Below, in pieces: positions 49,336 through 58,296 of a stretch of DNA of 64,000 bases. Origin of the DNA: Bacteroides bouchesdurhonensis (GTDB lineage: Bacteria; Bacteroidota; Bacteroidia; Bacteroidales; Bacteroidaceae); assembly GCF_900155865.1 (NCBI RefSeq), contig NZ_LT707006.1:951626-1015625 (forward strand). Reading direction: 5' to 3'. The translations under genes and the position numbers were made by a program. Numbering within the stretch: position 1 is the stretch's first letter; each line of letters begins with the position of its first letter. The notes below the pieces were generated by a model. That model saw nothing but the letters and a program-made list of their open reading frames with translations. It did not search any database and was not told the origin of the DNA.

Positions 49336-50262
49336 ATGAAAAATAAAAAACTGGAAGCCAACCTAAGTATGGCAGTCTCAAAAATCTTTAGCGGATTGAA
49401 TATGAATGCCCTGAAATTTCTCCTCCCATTGTGGATGAGTCCGCTGACGGGTGCAACGTTTCGTTGTACTTTTGCAGCAGTTGCTTTCTGGGTGATAGGT
49501 TGGTTTATGCCTCCGGAGAAATCGACAACAAGAGATAAGTGGCTTCTATTCTTATTGGGGGCTTTGGGGCTTTATGGATTTATGTTCCTCTATCTTACAG
49601 GATTGAGTAAAACAACTCCGGTTTCCAGTTCTATCTTTACTAGTTTGCAACCTATTTGGGTTTTTCTGATAATGGTTTTTTTCTATAAAGAGAAAGCTAC
49701 CGGCAAAAAGATAATCGGAATTTCTATAGGATTAATAGGGGCATTGGTTTGTATTTTGACTCAGCAAAGTGACGATCTGGCTTCCGATGCTTTTGTAGGA
49801 AATATGCTTTGTCTCATCAGTTCGATAGTGTATGCTATTTATCTGGTATTGAGCCAGCGCATTCTTACTTCTATCGGCGCAATGACAATGTTGAAATATA
49901 CCTTCTCGGGTGCGGCAGTTTCTGCCATTATCGTGTCTTGTATTGTTGGTATCGATGCGCCTGTCTTTTCATTACCATTCCATTGGACACCTTTCCTGAT
50001 CTTAATGTTTGTTCTGGTATTTCCGACCACTGTTAGCTATATGTTACTTCCGGTTGGCTTGAAATATTTGAAGACTACAGTAGTTGCCATTTACGGTTAC
50101 CTTATCCTGATTGTTGCAACGATAGCTTCTTTAGCATTAGGTCAAGACCGTTTTAGCTGGACACAAACTTTTGCTATCTTATTTATCTGTGCGGGAGTTT
50201 ATTTGGTAGAAGTAGCGGAAAGTAAAGACAAGTCGGCAGACCCATTGAAAGCCAAAAAATGA
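49336..50262 (+). CDS. EamA/DMT-family transporter
   Basis: The 308-aa protein has ten hydrophobic helices as two EamA repeats. The first contains TGATFRCTFAAVAFWVIG and LGLYGFMFLYLTGLSKTTPVSSSIFTSLQPIWVFL, and the second YAIYLVLSQRIL and YGYLILIVATIASLALGQ. Such proteins export amino acids or small metabolites. It forms a pair with the MFS gene upstream and ends at a bidirectional terminator. Confidence 0.85.
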   Translation: MKNKKLEANLSMAVSKIFSGLNMNALKFLLPLWMSPLTGATFRCTFAAVAFWVIGWFMPPEKSTTRDKWLLFLLGALGLYGFMFLYLTGLSKTTPVSSSIFTSLQPIWVFLIMVFFYKEKATGKKIIGISIGLIGALVCILTQQSDDLASDAFVGNMLCLISSIVYAIYLVLSQRILTSIGAMTMLKYTFSGAAVSAIIVSCIVGIDAPVFSLPFHWTPFLILMFVLVFPTTVSYMLLPVGLKYLKTTVVAIYGYLILIVATIASLALGQDRFSWTQTFAILFICAGVYLVEVAESKDKSADPLKAKK

Positions 50263-50269
50263 AAGAAAA

Positions 50270-50303
50270 AAAGGTATCCCTATATCACCATAGAGATACC
50301 TTT
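50270..50303. terminator. Bidirectional terminator between EamA and HIT genes
   Basis: AAAGGTATCCCTAT (50270-50283) pairs with ATAGAGATACCTTT (50290-50303) with one wobble, around a loop of six bases. T-rich sequence follows on the plus strand and A-rich precedes, serving both convergent genes. Confidence 0.7.
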
Positions 50304-50324
50304 CAATTATTTAATCATCATGTT

Positions 50325-50717
50325 TTATAGAGAGGAGTTGATAGCTTTAGCTATGGCTGTAAATTCTTCGTCCGATAATTTCAACTTAGGATTGGAAAAC
50401 AGCATATCCGATTCCTTCTGGATAGGGATCAGATGAATGTGGGCATGAGGAACTTCCAAACCAATAACAGCTTCACCAACTTTCTGACAGGGGAAAGCCC
50501 TTTGAATGCCTTTAGCTATTTTCTTGGCGAAGACGTGCATAGCTGCCAGATCTTCATCACTTAAATCGAAAATATAATCCACTTCTTGTTTGGGGACTAC
50601 TAACGTATGTCCTTTTACCAATGGGTTGATGTCAAGGAAAGCAAAAAACTTATCGTCTTCGGCCACCTTGTAGCAGGGAATTTCACCTGCGATGATTCTG
50701 CTGAATATTGTTGCCAT
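50325..50717 (-). CDS. HIT-family protein
   Basis: The 130-aa protein has IFSRIIAGEIPCYKVAEDD at the N-terminus, HTLVVPKQEVD in the middle and the histidine triad PHAHIHLIP near residue 100. Hint-type enzymes hydrolyse nucleoside phosphoramidates and related conjugates. It lies 52 bases downstream of greA on the same strand and may share its transcript. Confidence 0.9.
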   Translation of the reverse strand: MATIFSRIIAGEIPCYKVAEDDKFFAFLDINPLVKGHTLVVPKQEVDYIFDLSDEDLAAMHVFAKKIAKGIQRAFPCQKVGEAVIGLEVPHAHIHLIPIQKESDMLFSNPKLKLSDEEFTAIAKAINSSL

Positions 50718-50769
50718 AACGTATATAGATAAAAGAAGGCAAGCTCCTTTGCGGAGACCTGCCTTTACA

Positions 50770-51234
50770 TTAAATTGATATGTTTACTACTTCCAGTGCA
50801 ATCTGACCTTGTGGAACTTTGATTTCAGCAATATCACCTACCTTTTTACCAAGTAAACCTTGTGCGATAGGAGTATTTACGGAAATCTTTCCTTCTTTCA
50901 GATTGGCTTCACTTTCAGAAACGATGGTATAAGTCATCTTCATACCGTTTTTTACGTTTTTCAGTTCCACCTTGTTTAAAATCTGTACGGAATCTGTTTT
51001 CAATTTTGATTCGTCGATGATCTTAGCATCTGCGATAACAGCTTTCAATTTGTTAATGCGCATTTCCAGCATGCCTTGCGCTTCTTTAGCTGCATCGTAT
51101 TCTGCATTTTCAGACAAATCTCCTTTATCTCTTGCTTCAGCTATTGCCGCGGAGATTTTAGGGCGTTCTACTGTTTCCAGTTCTTTTAGTTCCGCCATAA
51201 GTTTTTTGTAGCCTTCTTCTGACATATAAGCCAT
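50770..51234 (-). CDS. greA: Transcription elongation factor GreA
   Basis: The 154-aa protein has the full GreA form: an N-terminal coiled coil (MAYMSEEGYKKLMAELKELE; DKGDLSENAEYDAAKEAQG with the tip acidic residues) and a C-terminal FKBP-like domain (SVNTPIAQGLLGKKVGDIAEI). It promotes RNA cleavage by backtracked RNA polymerase. AAAGGAGGA at 51241-51249, six bases from the ATG, is an unusually strong ribosome-binding site. A promoter and a terminator-like hairpin lie in its leader. Confidence 0.95.
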   Translation of the reverse strand: MAYMSEEGYKKLMAELKELETVERPKISAAIAEARDKGDLSENAEYDAAKEAQGMLEMRINKLKAVIADAKIIDESKLKTDSVQILNKVELKNVKNGMKMTYTIVSESEANLKEGKISVNTPIAQGLLGKKVGDIAEIKVPQGQIALEVVNISI

Positions 51235-51270
51235 GATGTTTCCTCCTTTAATTAAAAATGGTCATATAAA

Positions 51271-51303
51271 CAAAAAAGAATTCCAACATGAGTCATGCTG
51301 GAA
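51271..51303 (-). terminator. Terminator-like hairpin in the greA leader
   Basis: Read on the minus strand, TTCCAGCAT and ATGTTGGAA pair over nine positions with one G-U, around a 5-nt loop, followed by TTCTTTTTTG. It lies between the greA promoter (51326-51356) and the greA start (51234), so it would stop part of the greA transcripts. It could equally end transcripts from the gene at 51412. Confidence 0.65.
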
Positions 51304-51325
51304 CCCTCTTCTAATGATTTCTTTG

Positions 51326-51356
51326 CAAAGATAGCCTTTTAAGTGATATGAGTCAA
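51326..51356 (-). promoter_or_regulatory. greA promoter
   Basis: On the minus strand TTG (51354-51356) and TATCTTTG (51326-51333) are separated by 20 bases, a canonical Bacteroides pair. The transcription start would be near 51318, leaving an 84-nt leader before greA. Confidence 0.7.
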
Positions 51357-51411
51357 GCAAAAAAGAATGCTATGTAACATATTTAAATGAAATATGCTAA
51401 AATATAACAAC

Positions 51412-52563
51412 TTAAAGCAAGGATTTGACCGATGCTTCTATATCCTTGATGTCTTCGCCACGAAGTTTTAACTCGTTGTTACGATTCACTAGGAAGATAG
51501 ATGGTATCTGACGAACATTATATACAGCTACATTGCTGGAGTACACACCGTTGCCGTCGCGAACGCATACCCAAGGTAAATTGGCTGCGGATGTTTTCCA
51601 GAAGTGCTCGTCGGCATCCAAAGATACTTGATAAATCTCCAATCCCTGTGAAGCATATTTATTATATAATTCACGAAGCAGCAAGTTGTGTGTCGCGCCT
51701 GCCGGAGCTTGGTATACAGTGAAATCTAACAGCACTACTTTACCTTTCAGGTCAGTCAGTTTGCGAATATTTCCTTTCACATCACGTAATGCGATATCGA
51801 TAATACCTGTTTCTATAATCTTGTCTTGTGGAATCTCCAGATTTTGTGCCTGAGGATTGCGAGTATTTTTCATCCCTTTAATCACAATATTATAAAGGTT
51901 CTTGGAACGTACAGCATGGGGAAAAGCATTGTTGAGGCTGGTAGCAACGGCTGCAAAACATCTTACATCGTCTTTATTGTTCAACGGATCAAATATCAAA
52001 TAGTCGTTGAGTTTCTGGAACAAAGCGAAATAAGCAGCTGCAGTATTAGGAGCCGCAAAAATATAGTTCATTTTAACATCGTCTTTGTATCTTTTTACCA
52101 GTGCGGTGAGGCTATCTTCCAGAACATTGTGACTTAATTTATTAGCTCGCAGTGCATTTAATAAATTATCCGCATCTTTCTGAAGACGGATCTGCTTTAA
52201 AGTCAGTTCTTTAATCTTACTGCTGTTTTCTGAACCTTCAACGGTATATGCTGTAGAAAAATCGGTGTAAGGGGCATTGATTTGAATCGTTTCAAGTGAA
52301 TCCACAGAAAAATTGATGACTTTATCCTCTACCCGTAATCGATAAAATTCCGGAGATTCGGGACGGGGTTGTTTGAAGCTGAACTTGCCTTCCCCTTTTA
52401 GCTTTACAGAATCAAGCGGAACGATCCCTTCCAGACCGGATGCTTCCAGATAAAGAGTTTTTCCGTCAGCTCCGGATACGTCGCCGTTTACATGGAACTT
52501 AGGACCGGAACTACAGGCTGTAATGGTCAGTGCAGCAAGGGCTGCAATAGTTATTTTTTTCAT
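51412..52563 (-). CDS. DUF4369/thioredoxin-fold lipoprotein without CxxC
   Basis: From ATG 52563 the protein is 383 aa with a lipoprotein signal (LAALTITACSS). The N-terminal part (about 22-120) is DUF4369-like: GDVSGADGKTLYLEASG and FSVDSLETI. A helical linker follows, and then a TlpA/AhpC-type thioredoxin fold from about 255 (GNIRKLTDLKGKVVLLDFTVYQAPAG, then QIPSIFLVNRNNELKLRG with the cis-Pro). The usual WCxxC site reads FTVYQAPAGA, with no Cys, so it cannot be a redox enzyme of the normal type. A role in binding or chaperoning is possible. The ATG at 52605 lies upstream of the promoter and is rejected. Confidence 0.8.
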   Translation of the reverse strand: MKKITIAALAALTITACSSGPKFHVNGDVSGADGKTLYLEASGLEGIVPLDSVKLKGEGKFSFKQPRPESPEFYRLRVEDKVINFSVDSLETIQINAPYTDFSTAYTVEGSENSSKIKELTLKQIRLQKDADNLLNALRANKLSHNVLEDSLTALVKRYKDDVKMNYIFAAPNTAAAYFALFQKLNDYLIFDPLNNKDDVRCFAAVATSLNNAFPHAVRSKNLYNIVIKGMKNTRNPQAQNLEIPQDKIIETGIIDIALRDVKGNIRKLTDLKGKVVLLDFTVYQAPAGATHNLLLRELYNKYASQGLEIYQVSLDADEHFWKTSAANLPWVCVRDGNGVYSSNVAVYNVRQIPSIFLVNRNNELKLRGEDIKDIEASVKSLL

Positions 52564-52586
52564 ATCGTGTGTTATTATAAGAGTTG

Positions 52587-52616
52587 CAAATATACTTCTT
52601 TTCAAGATTAGTCAAA
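52587..52616 (-). promoter_or_regulatory. Promoter of the thioredoxin-fold lipoprotein gene
   Basis: On the minus strand TTTG (52613-52616) and TATATTTG (52587-52594) are 18 bases apart, close to the Bacteroides consensus spacing. It is back to back with the pnp promoter. Confidence 0.6.
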
Positions 52617-52709
52617 GCATTTTGCCTGCTTCTTCACCCTTATTTTGAAAAAAAATCATATTACAACTAACTTTTTACCTCATTTCCACCCGATTACAAT
52701 GAAAATGTG

Positions 52710-52717
52710 TATCTTTG
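52710..52717 (+). promoter_or_regulatory. -7 box of the pnp promoter
   Basis: TATCTTTG matches the -7 consensus perfectly, 40 bases before the pnp ATG. No -33 TTG is found at the right place. Confidence 0.5.
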
Positions 52718-52756
52718 CAAGAATTTTGAAAGAAAAGTATTGATAAAACAATTTTT

Positions 52757-54883
52757 ATGATTAACCCAATTGTTAAAACGATCGAGTTACCTGATGGAAG
52801 AACCATCACACTCGAGACGGGAAAGTTGGCAAAACAGGCAGACGGTTCTGTAATGCTTCGCATGGGAAACACCATGTTGTTAGCTACTGTTTGTGCCGCT
52901 AAAGATGCAGTTCCCGGAACAGATTTTATGCCTTTACAGGTAGAGTATAAAGAAAAATTTGCGGCATTCGGCCGTTTCCCTGGTGGTTTTACCAAAAGAG
53001 AAGGTAGAGCTTCTGATTATGAAATTCTTACTTGTCGTCTTGTAGACCGCGCTCTCCGTCCTCTATTCCCTGATAATTATCATGCAGAGGTATATGTAAA
53101 CATTATCCTCTTTTCTGCTGATGGTGAAGATATGCCGGATGCTTTGGCAGGACTTGCTGCTTCTGCAGCACTTGCTGTTTCAGATATCCCTTTCAACGGA
53201 CCGATCTCTGAAGTACGTGTAGCACGTATCGATGGACAGTTCGTTATCAATCCTACTTTTGATCAATTGGAAAAAGCTGATATGGACCTTATGGTTGCCG
53301 CTACTTATGAGAATATCATGATGGTAGAAGGTGAAATGAATGAAGTATCGGAAGCTGAATTGTTGGAAGCAATGAAGGTAGCTCATGAAGCTATCAAAGT
53401 TCATTGCAAAGCTCAGATGGAACTGACTGAAGAAGTCGGTAAAACTGTAAAACGTGAATATTGCCATGAAGTAAATGACGAAGATTTGCGTAAGGCTGTA
53501 CGTGAAGCATGCTATGACAAGGCTTATGCTATCGCTGCTTCCGGAAACAAAAACAAGCATGAACGTATGGATGCTTTTGAGGCTATCTGTGACGAGTTCA
53601 AGGCACAATTCTCTGAAGAAGAATTGGAAGAAAAAGCTCCGCTGATCGACCGTTATTACCATGATGTGGAAAAAGAAGCCATGCGTCGTAGCATTCTTGA
53701 TGAAGGCAAGCGTCTGGATGGCCGTAAGACTACCGAGATTCGTCCGATCTGGTGTGAAGTGGGTTACCTGCCTGGACCTCACGGATCTGCGATCTTTACT
53801 CGTGGTGAAACTCAGTCATTGACTTCTGTCACTTTAGGTACGAAGTTGGATGAGAAGATCATAGACGATGTATTGACTCATGGAAAGGAACGTTTCCTGT
53901 TACATTATAATTTCCCTCCTTTCTCAACAGGTGAAGCTAAAGCACAACGTGGTGTAGGCCGTCGTGAAATCGGTCACGGTCACTTGGCTTGGCGTGCATT
54001 GAAAGGACAGATTCCTGCTGACTATCCGTATGTAGTACGTGTCGTTTCAGACATTCTTGAATCTAACGGTTCTTCTTCAATGGCGACTGTATGTGCCGGA
54101 ACATTGGCTTTGATGGATGCGGGTGTGAAAATCAACAAACCGGTTTCTGGTATTGCTATGGGATTGATTAAGAATCCGGGTGAAGAGAAATATGCTATAT
54201 TGTCTGATATCTTGGGTGATGAAGACCACCTCGGAGATATGGACTTCAAGGTGACTGGTACAAAAGACGGTATTACCGCTACTCAGATGGATATCAAGGT
54301 AGACGGTTTGTCATATGATATTCTGGAACGTGCTTTGAATCAGGCAAAAGAAGGACGTATGCATATCCTTGGTAAGATTACTGAAACAATCTCTGAACCA
54401 CGTGTTGAGTTGAAAGACCATGCTCCTCGTATTGAGACAATGACTATCCCGAAAGAATTTATCGGTGCTATAATTGGTCCGGGCGGAAAAATCATTCAGG
54501 GTATGCAGGAAGAAACGGGGGCTGTGATCACTATCGAAGAAATCGATGGAATTGGTCGCATCGAGGTTTCTGGTACAAGCAAGAAGTGCATTGATGACGC
54601 TATGCGCATGATCAAAGCGATCGTTGCTGTTCCTGAAATAGGTGAAGTATATAAAGGTAAGGTTCGTTCTATTATGCCTTACGGTGCATTCATCGAGTTC
54701 TTGCCAGGCAAAGATGGTTTGCTTCATATCTCAGAAATTGATTGGAAACGTCTCGAAACAGTTGAAGAAGCTGGTATCAAAGAAGGTGATGAGATTGATG
54801 TTAAATTGATTGATATTGATCCGAAGACAGGTAAATTCAAACTTTCAAGAAAAGTGTTGATGCCAAGACCGGAAAAGAAATAA
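52757..54883 (+). CDS. pnp: Polyribonucleotide nucleotidyltransferase
   Basis: The 708-aa protein has the two RNase PH domains ([35 protein letters not shown] in the first; [29 protein letters not shown] in the second) joined by the helical linker. A KH domain follows ([22 protein letters not shown]) and then an S1 domain ([28 protein letters not shown]). PNPase degrades RNA with phosphate in the 3'-5' direction. It is full length and ends near a terminator. Confidence 0.97.
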   Translation: MINPIVKTIELPDGRTITLETGKLAKQADGSVMLRMGNTMLLATVCAAKDAVPGTDFMPLQVEYKEKFAAFGRFPGGFTKREGRASDYEILTCRLVDRALRPLFPDNYHAEVYVNIILFSADGEDMPDALAGLAASAALAVSDIPFNGPISEVRVARIDGQFVINPTFDQLEKADMDLMVAATYENIMMVEGEMNEVSEAELLEAMKVAHEAIKVHCKAQMELTEEVGKTVKREYCHEVNDEDLRKAVREACYDKAYAIAASGNKNKHERMDAFEAICDEFKAQFSEEELEEKAPLIDRYYHDVEKEAMRRSILDEGKRLDGRKTTEIRPIWCEVGYLPGPHGSAIFTRGETQSLTSVTLGTKLDEKIIDDVLTHGKERFLLHYNFPPFSTGEAKAQRGVGRREIGHGHLAWRALKGQIPADYPYVVRVVSDILESNGSSSMATVCAGTLALMDAGVKINKPVSGIAMGLIKNPGEEKYAILSDILGDEDHLGDMDFKVTGTKDGITATQMDIKVDGLSYDILERALNQAKEGRMHILGKITETISEPRVELKDHAPRIETMTIPKEFIGAIIGPGGKIIQGMQEETGAVITIEEIDGIGRIEVSGTSKKCIDDAMRMIKAIVAVPEIGEVYKGKVRSIMPYGAFIEFLPGKDGLLHISEIDWKRLETVEEAGIKEGDEIDVKLIDIDPKTGKFKLSRKVLMPRPEKK

Positions 54884-54911
54884 AGAAACAAATTGTTTCT
54901 ATATAAATAGA

Positions 54912-54948
54912 TGGCCCGATTACTTTTAAGTAGCCGGGCTATTTTATT
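54912..54948 (+). terminator. Terminator after pnp
   Basis: TGGCCCGATTACTT (54912-54925) pairs with AAGTAGCCGGGCTA (54928-54941), with a few wobble positions, and TTTTATTT follows. It lies 28 bases past the pnp stop. Confidence 0.7.
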
Positions 54949-54981
54949 TATATGTGCATCTTGTTTTGTCAGAATGATACT

Positions 54982-55062
54982 AAAAAAAGAATCGGAAAGT
55001 ACCCCCATACTTCCCGATTCGAAACAGTCAAAAATCGACCTTAATCAATTTATTAACTTAAC
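54982..55062 (-). ncRNA. Candidate small RNA between pnp and buk
   Basis: On the minus strand a -7 box TATCTTTG (55069-55076) is followed about 50 bases later by a strong intrinsic terminator. Its stem GAATCGGGAAGTA (55008-55020) pairs with TACTTTCCGATTC (54989-55001) with one wobble, and seven T follow. The predicted transcript is about 80 nt. The next gene upstream on this strand, buk, ends at 55283. No -33 TTG is visible, which lowers confidence. A short plus-strand frame crossing this place (54911-55213) overlaps the pnp terminator and is not convincing as a gene. The rest of 54884-55282 shows nothing else. Confidence 0.4.
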
Positions 55063-55282
55063 ACGTTACAAAGATATGAGAAAATTTTCTTTGGAAGAGC
55101 TTTTTTACTCAAAAAAGTTTAATCGTAGAGTAAATAATGTCGTTATGGAAGTTGTTTCTAGGTTAGTGAGAAAGCAGGTAAGGACTTTTTTCGATTATAA
55201 GATCAGTCTATAGGTTGTATAATATTCTTTTCTGAATGATTGCATGAATGACTTTCCCTGGACGTACGTCTGGGGATATAAG

Positions 55283-56344
55283 TTACTTATAAACTTGTAT
55301 TGGTAGTTCTCCTTTTAATGCACTTAGAGCATTCAATGCCAATGCTTCCATTTCATCTTCTCCGGGATAGACATGTATGGGAGCCAGGAATGCAATACGT
55401 TTTGTCAGACGGGAGACTACATAATCGGAGTAAGCAATACCGCCTGTTAGAAGGATCGCGTCTATTTTTCCGCAAAGTACAGTAGAGGCGGCACCAATTG
55501 CTTTAGCAATATTATAGATCATGGCATCTATTACTAATTCTGCTGTCTTGTCACCTTTTTCTATGGATTGGATAATAGCAGCTACATCTGTAGTACCTAG
55601 ATGAGCGGTAAGTCCGGCGCGTCCCGAAATACGTTTCTTTAATTCGTCTTTGGTGAACTGGCCACTAAAACATAAATCAATTAACTGTCCTGCAGGAAGT
55701 GTACCTGCTCGTTCCGGTGAGAAAGGACCTTCACCATCCAGCGCATTATTAGCGTCAATGGCACGTCCATGGTGATGGACTGCTATAGAAATACCTCCTC
55801 CCAAGTGGCAAATAATCAAATCCAGATTTTCATAGTGAGTATGTTGCTCCTGAGCGAATCGGCGTGCGATTGCTTTTTGGTTTAAAGCGTGCCAGATGGT
55901 AATTCGTGGCATTAATGGAGATCCTGTGATGCGGGCTACGTCTTCCAGTTCATCTACTACTCCGGGGTCGGCAATAAATGCACGACAACTAGGTAAAGAA
56001 GAAGATAGCTCGTCAGCAATTAATCCACCCAAGTTACAGGCATGAGTACGCATTGCGTGTAAGGTATCACGTTTCATCGCATCGTTTACTTCGTATACAC
56101 CACCGGGAATAGGTTTGACCAGACCACCGCGTCCGACGATTGCATCGAATGCAAAAGGTATTCCATTAGCTTCCAGTTCCTGAAGTACCAGATTCTTCCG
56201 AAATTCGAATTGATCTATCACTTGTGGATAGGCGGCTAATTCTTCTACCGTATGTCGGATATTACGAACCAGAATCGGAGTCTCGTTTTCGTATACAGCT
56301 ATTTTGGTGGAAGTAGAACCAGGGTTGATTGCCAGAATCTTCAT
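55283..56344 (-). CDS. buk: Butyrate kinase
   Basis: The 353-aa acetokinase-family protein begins MKILAINPGSTSTKIAVYENE (the phosphate-1 motif). It contains FDAIVGRGGLVKPIPGG, DLIICHLGGGISIAVHHHGRAID (phosphate-2) and DAILLTGGIAYSD (adenosine motif). These are the Buk-type versions rather than AckA. It makes ATP from butyryl phosphate, or acts on branched-chain acyl phosphates. It follows the phosphotransacylase gene by 17 bases. Confidence 0.93.
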   Translation of the reverse strand: MKILAINPGSTSTKIAVYENETPILVRNIRHTVEELAAYPQVIDQFEFRKNLVLQELEANGIPFAFDAIVGRGGLVKPIPGGVYEVNDAMKRDTLHAMRTHACNLGGLIADELSSSLPSCRAFIADPGVVDELEDVARITGSPLMPRITIWHALNQKAIARRFAQEQHTHYENLDLIICHLGGGISIAVHHHGRAIDANNALDGEGPFSPERAGTLPAGQLIDLCFSGQFTKDELKKRISGRAGLTAHLGTTDVAAIIQSIEKGDKTAELVIDAMIYNIAKAIGAASTVLCGKIDAILLTGGIAYSDYVVSRLTKRIAFLAPIHVYPGEDEMEALALNALSALKGELPIQVYK

Positions 56345-56361
56345 TAATCTTGAATTTTAAA

Positions 56362-57309
56362 TTATGAATTCGGATGAATTTGTTTTCTGCATTCGCAGTC
56401 TCCTGACACTTGCAGGCAAGCCATTGCAATACTATAATATTTGGATAACCCCGAATCACTGCGTGACGGAAGTACCACCGGACAGATAGGACCTTGCAAT
56501 AATCCTGCCATTTCCGCTTTCGCAAATAATGATACAGATTTATAGAATGCATTGCCTGATTCGATGTTGGGGAAAATCAGTACGTCTGCCTGTCCATTGA
56601 TAGGAGAAACAATACCTTTGATATCTCCGCTCGCTTGTTCACAAGAGGTACGCACATCGAGTGGACCGTCGATAATGACATTTCCAAATTCTCCTGCCTC
56701 AGCTAATTCCACAATATTCACGTAATCCAGTGAATGTGGGAATTTGGCACTTACTTTTTCAGTACAATGAATCAGTGCGATGCGTGGTTGATCGATACCA
56801 AAGTGGCGACAGGTGCAGATGGAATACCAAATCATTTCTATTCGTTGTTGTAATGTAGGACGTGGAATTACGGCTGCGTCCGAAAAGAATAGTAACTTAT
56901 GGTAAGTCGGGATTTCCATAACAGCCAGATGAGTGAGGATTTTGCCTTTAGGTAATAATCCTTTCTCTTTGTCGAGTATAGCATGGAGCAAGTTATCTGT
57001 ATTAATGATACCTTTCATCAAAATATCTGCTCCCCCTTCACGTACAATACGCACAGCTCCACGTGCAGCCTCGTCCGGATCATCAATGTGAATTGTTTTC
57101 ACATAGTCGGGATATTGTTTGAGAGTGGGGAATTTATTTAGAATAGCAGAATCACCAATCATAAGAAATTCTGCAATTCCTTCCTCTAAGGAACGGGCAA
57201 TGGCATATTCTGTGTTGGCATCATTGGCGCAAACTACTGCTATTCGTTTTCTACGGCGTTGTTTCTTTAGATGGGCTGTTAATTGGGCAAAACTTTGAAT
57301 AGGTTCCAT
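56362..57309 (-). CDS. ptb: Phosphate butyryltransferase-type phosphotransacylase
   Basis: The 315-aa PTA/PTB-family protein has RKRIAVVCANDANTEYAIARSLEEGI at the start, DILMKGIINTDNLLHAILDKEKGL in the middle and VLIFPNIESGNAFYKSVSLFAKAEMAGLLQGPICPVVLPSRSD at the end, all typical of the short, single-domain Ptb class. It converts acyl-CoA to acyl phosphate for the neighbouring kinase. The 17-bp gap and order indicate one operon. The acyl chain may be branched rather than butyryl. Confidence 0.9.
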   Translation of the reverse strand: MEPIQSFAQLTAHLKKQRRRKRIAVVCANDANTEYAIARSLEEGIAEFLMIGDSAILNKFPTLKQYPDYVKTIHIDDPDEAARGAVRIVREGGADILMKGIINTDNLLHAILDKEKGLLPKGKILTHLAVMEIPTYHKLLFFSDAAVIPRPTLQQRIEMIWYSICTCRHFGIDQPRIALIHCTEKVSAKFPHSLDYVNIVELAEAGEFGNVIIDGPLDVRTSCEQASGDIKGIVSPINGQADVLIFPNIESGNAFYKSVSLFAKAEMAGLLQGPICPVVLPSRSDSGLSKYYSIAMACLQVSGDCECRKQIHPNS

Positions 57310-57450
57310 AACGTTAATGTTTTTAGCAAATATCTGAAAAATGATTGAAAAAGCAGGTAGAATGATCTTAAAAAATCCTCCTTACATATAACAATTTGCT
57401 ATATTACATTTGTTTTTAAGTTCTGATATGCATCGCATTGTTTTTTCATG

Positions 57451-57458
57451 TATTTTTG
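57451..57458 (+). promoter_or_regulatory. -7 box of the GH16 gene
   Basis: TATTTTTG matches TAnnTTTG and lies 30 bases before the ATG at 57489. It also lies inside the open frame upstream of that ATG, which argues against the ATG at 57438 as the true start. Confidence 0.5.
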
Positions 57459-57488
57459 CAAAAGAATTTTCCTGAAAACAAAATTGAT

Positions 57489-58295
57489 ATGAAACATTAT
57501 AAGGGTCTCTTATTTATTAGTTCATTGTTCTTTTGCTGGATGTTCGTATCTTGTAAATCAACTCAAAGACTAGCGGGCTGGTCGCTGGTGTGGGAAGAGA
57601 ATTTTAATCAAAAAAAAGATTTCAATGAACAGGTATGGAGCAAGATACCACGAGGAGGGGCTGATTGGAATAATTACATGACAGATTTTGATTCCTGCTA
57701 TGCAATGCGTAAAGGAAAATTAGTGCTAAGAGGTATTGTCAATCACACGCAACTCAATGACACGGCTCCTTATTTGACAGGTGGTGTTTATTCGAAGAGG
57801 AAAAAAGCTTTCTCCAATGGACGCATTGAAATTCGTGCCAAGTTAGATCCAGCGAAAGGAGCTTGGCCGGCTATCTGGATGTTAGCTGAGAATGCCGATT
57901 GGCCGGTAGGGGGCGAGATTGATATTATGGAACGTTTGAATCATGATTCAATCGCTTATCAAACGGTTCATTCTTATTATACTTATACCTTAGGTCTAAA
58001 AAAACATCCGAAGTCGGGTTCTAAAGGAAGGATAGATCCGGATGGCTACAATGTATTTGCAGTTGAAATGTATCCGGACAGTCTTTCATTCTATATCAAC
58101 AATGTGCATACGTTTACTTATCCCCGCATACAAACAATAGAGAAAGGCCAGTTCCCATTTAATCGGCCTTTTTATTTGTTGATTGATATGCAATTGGGCG
58201 GCTCTTGGGTGGGGGCAGTCGATCCGAAAGAGCTTCCGGTGGAGATGAAAGTAGACTGGGTACGTTTTTATCAGCGAAAATCAATAAAACAATAA
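57489..58295 (+). CDS. GH16 family glycoside hydrolase, lipoprotein
   Basis: From ATG 57489 the protein is 268 aa with a lipoprotein signal (FFCWMFVSCKS). The concanavalin-like fold shows WSLVWEENFN, GRIEIRAKLDPAKGAWPAIWML and the catalytic GGEIDIMERL (about 142-151, ExDxxE form), then a Trp-rich end VDWVRFYQR. GH16 enzymes cut beta-1,3 or beta-1,4 glucans and galactans. It begins an apparent run with the LD-carboxypeptidase gene one base downstream. The substrate is not clear. Confidence 0.88.
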   Translation: MKHYKGLLFISSLFFCWMFVSCKSTQRLAGWSLVWEENFNQKKDFNEQVWSKIPRGGADWNNYMTDFDSCYAMRKGKLVLRGIVNHTQLNDTAPYLTGGVYSKRKKAFSNGRIEIRAKLDPAKGAWPAIWMLAENADWPVGGEIDIMERLNHDSIAYQTVHSYYTYTLGLKKHPKSGSKGRIDPDGYNVFAVEMYPDSLSFYINNVHTFTYPRIQTIEKGQFPFNRPFYLLIDMQLGGSWVGAVDPKELPVEMKVDWVRFYQRKSIKQ

Positions 58296-58296
58296 T

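Noticed and set aside
54911..55213. 100-codon plus-strand frame after pnp
   Set aside because: It begins on the pnp terminator stem and crosses a second terminator; no ribosome-binding site or family pattern supports it.
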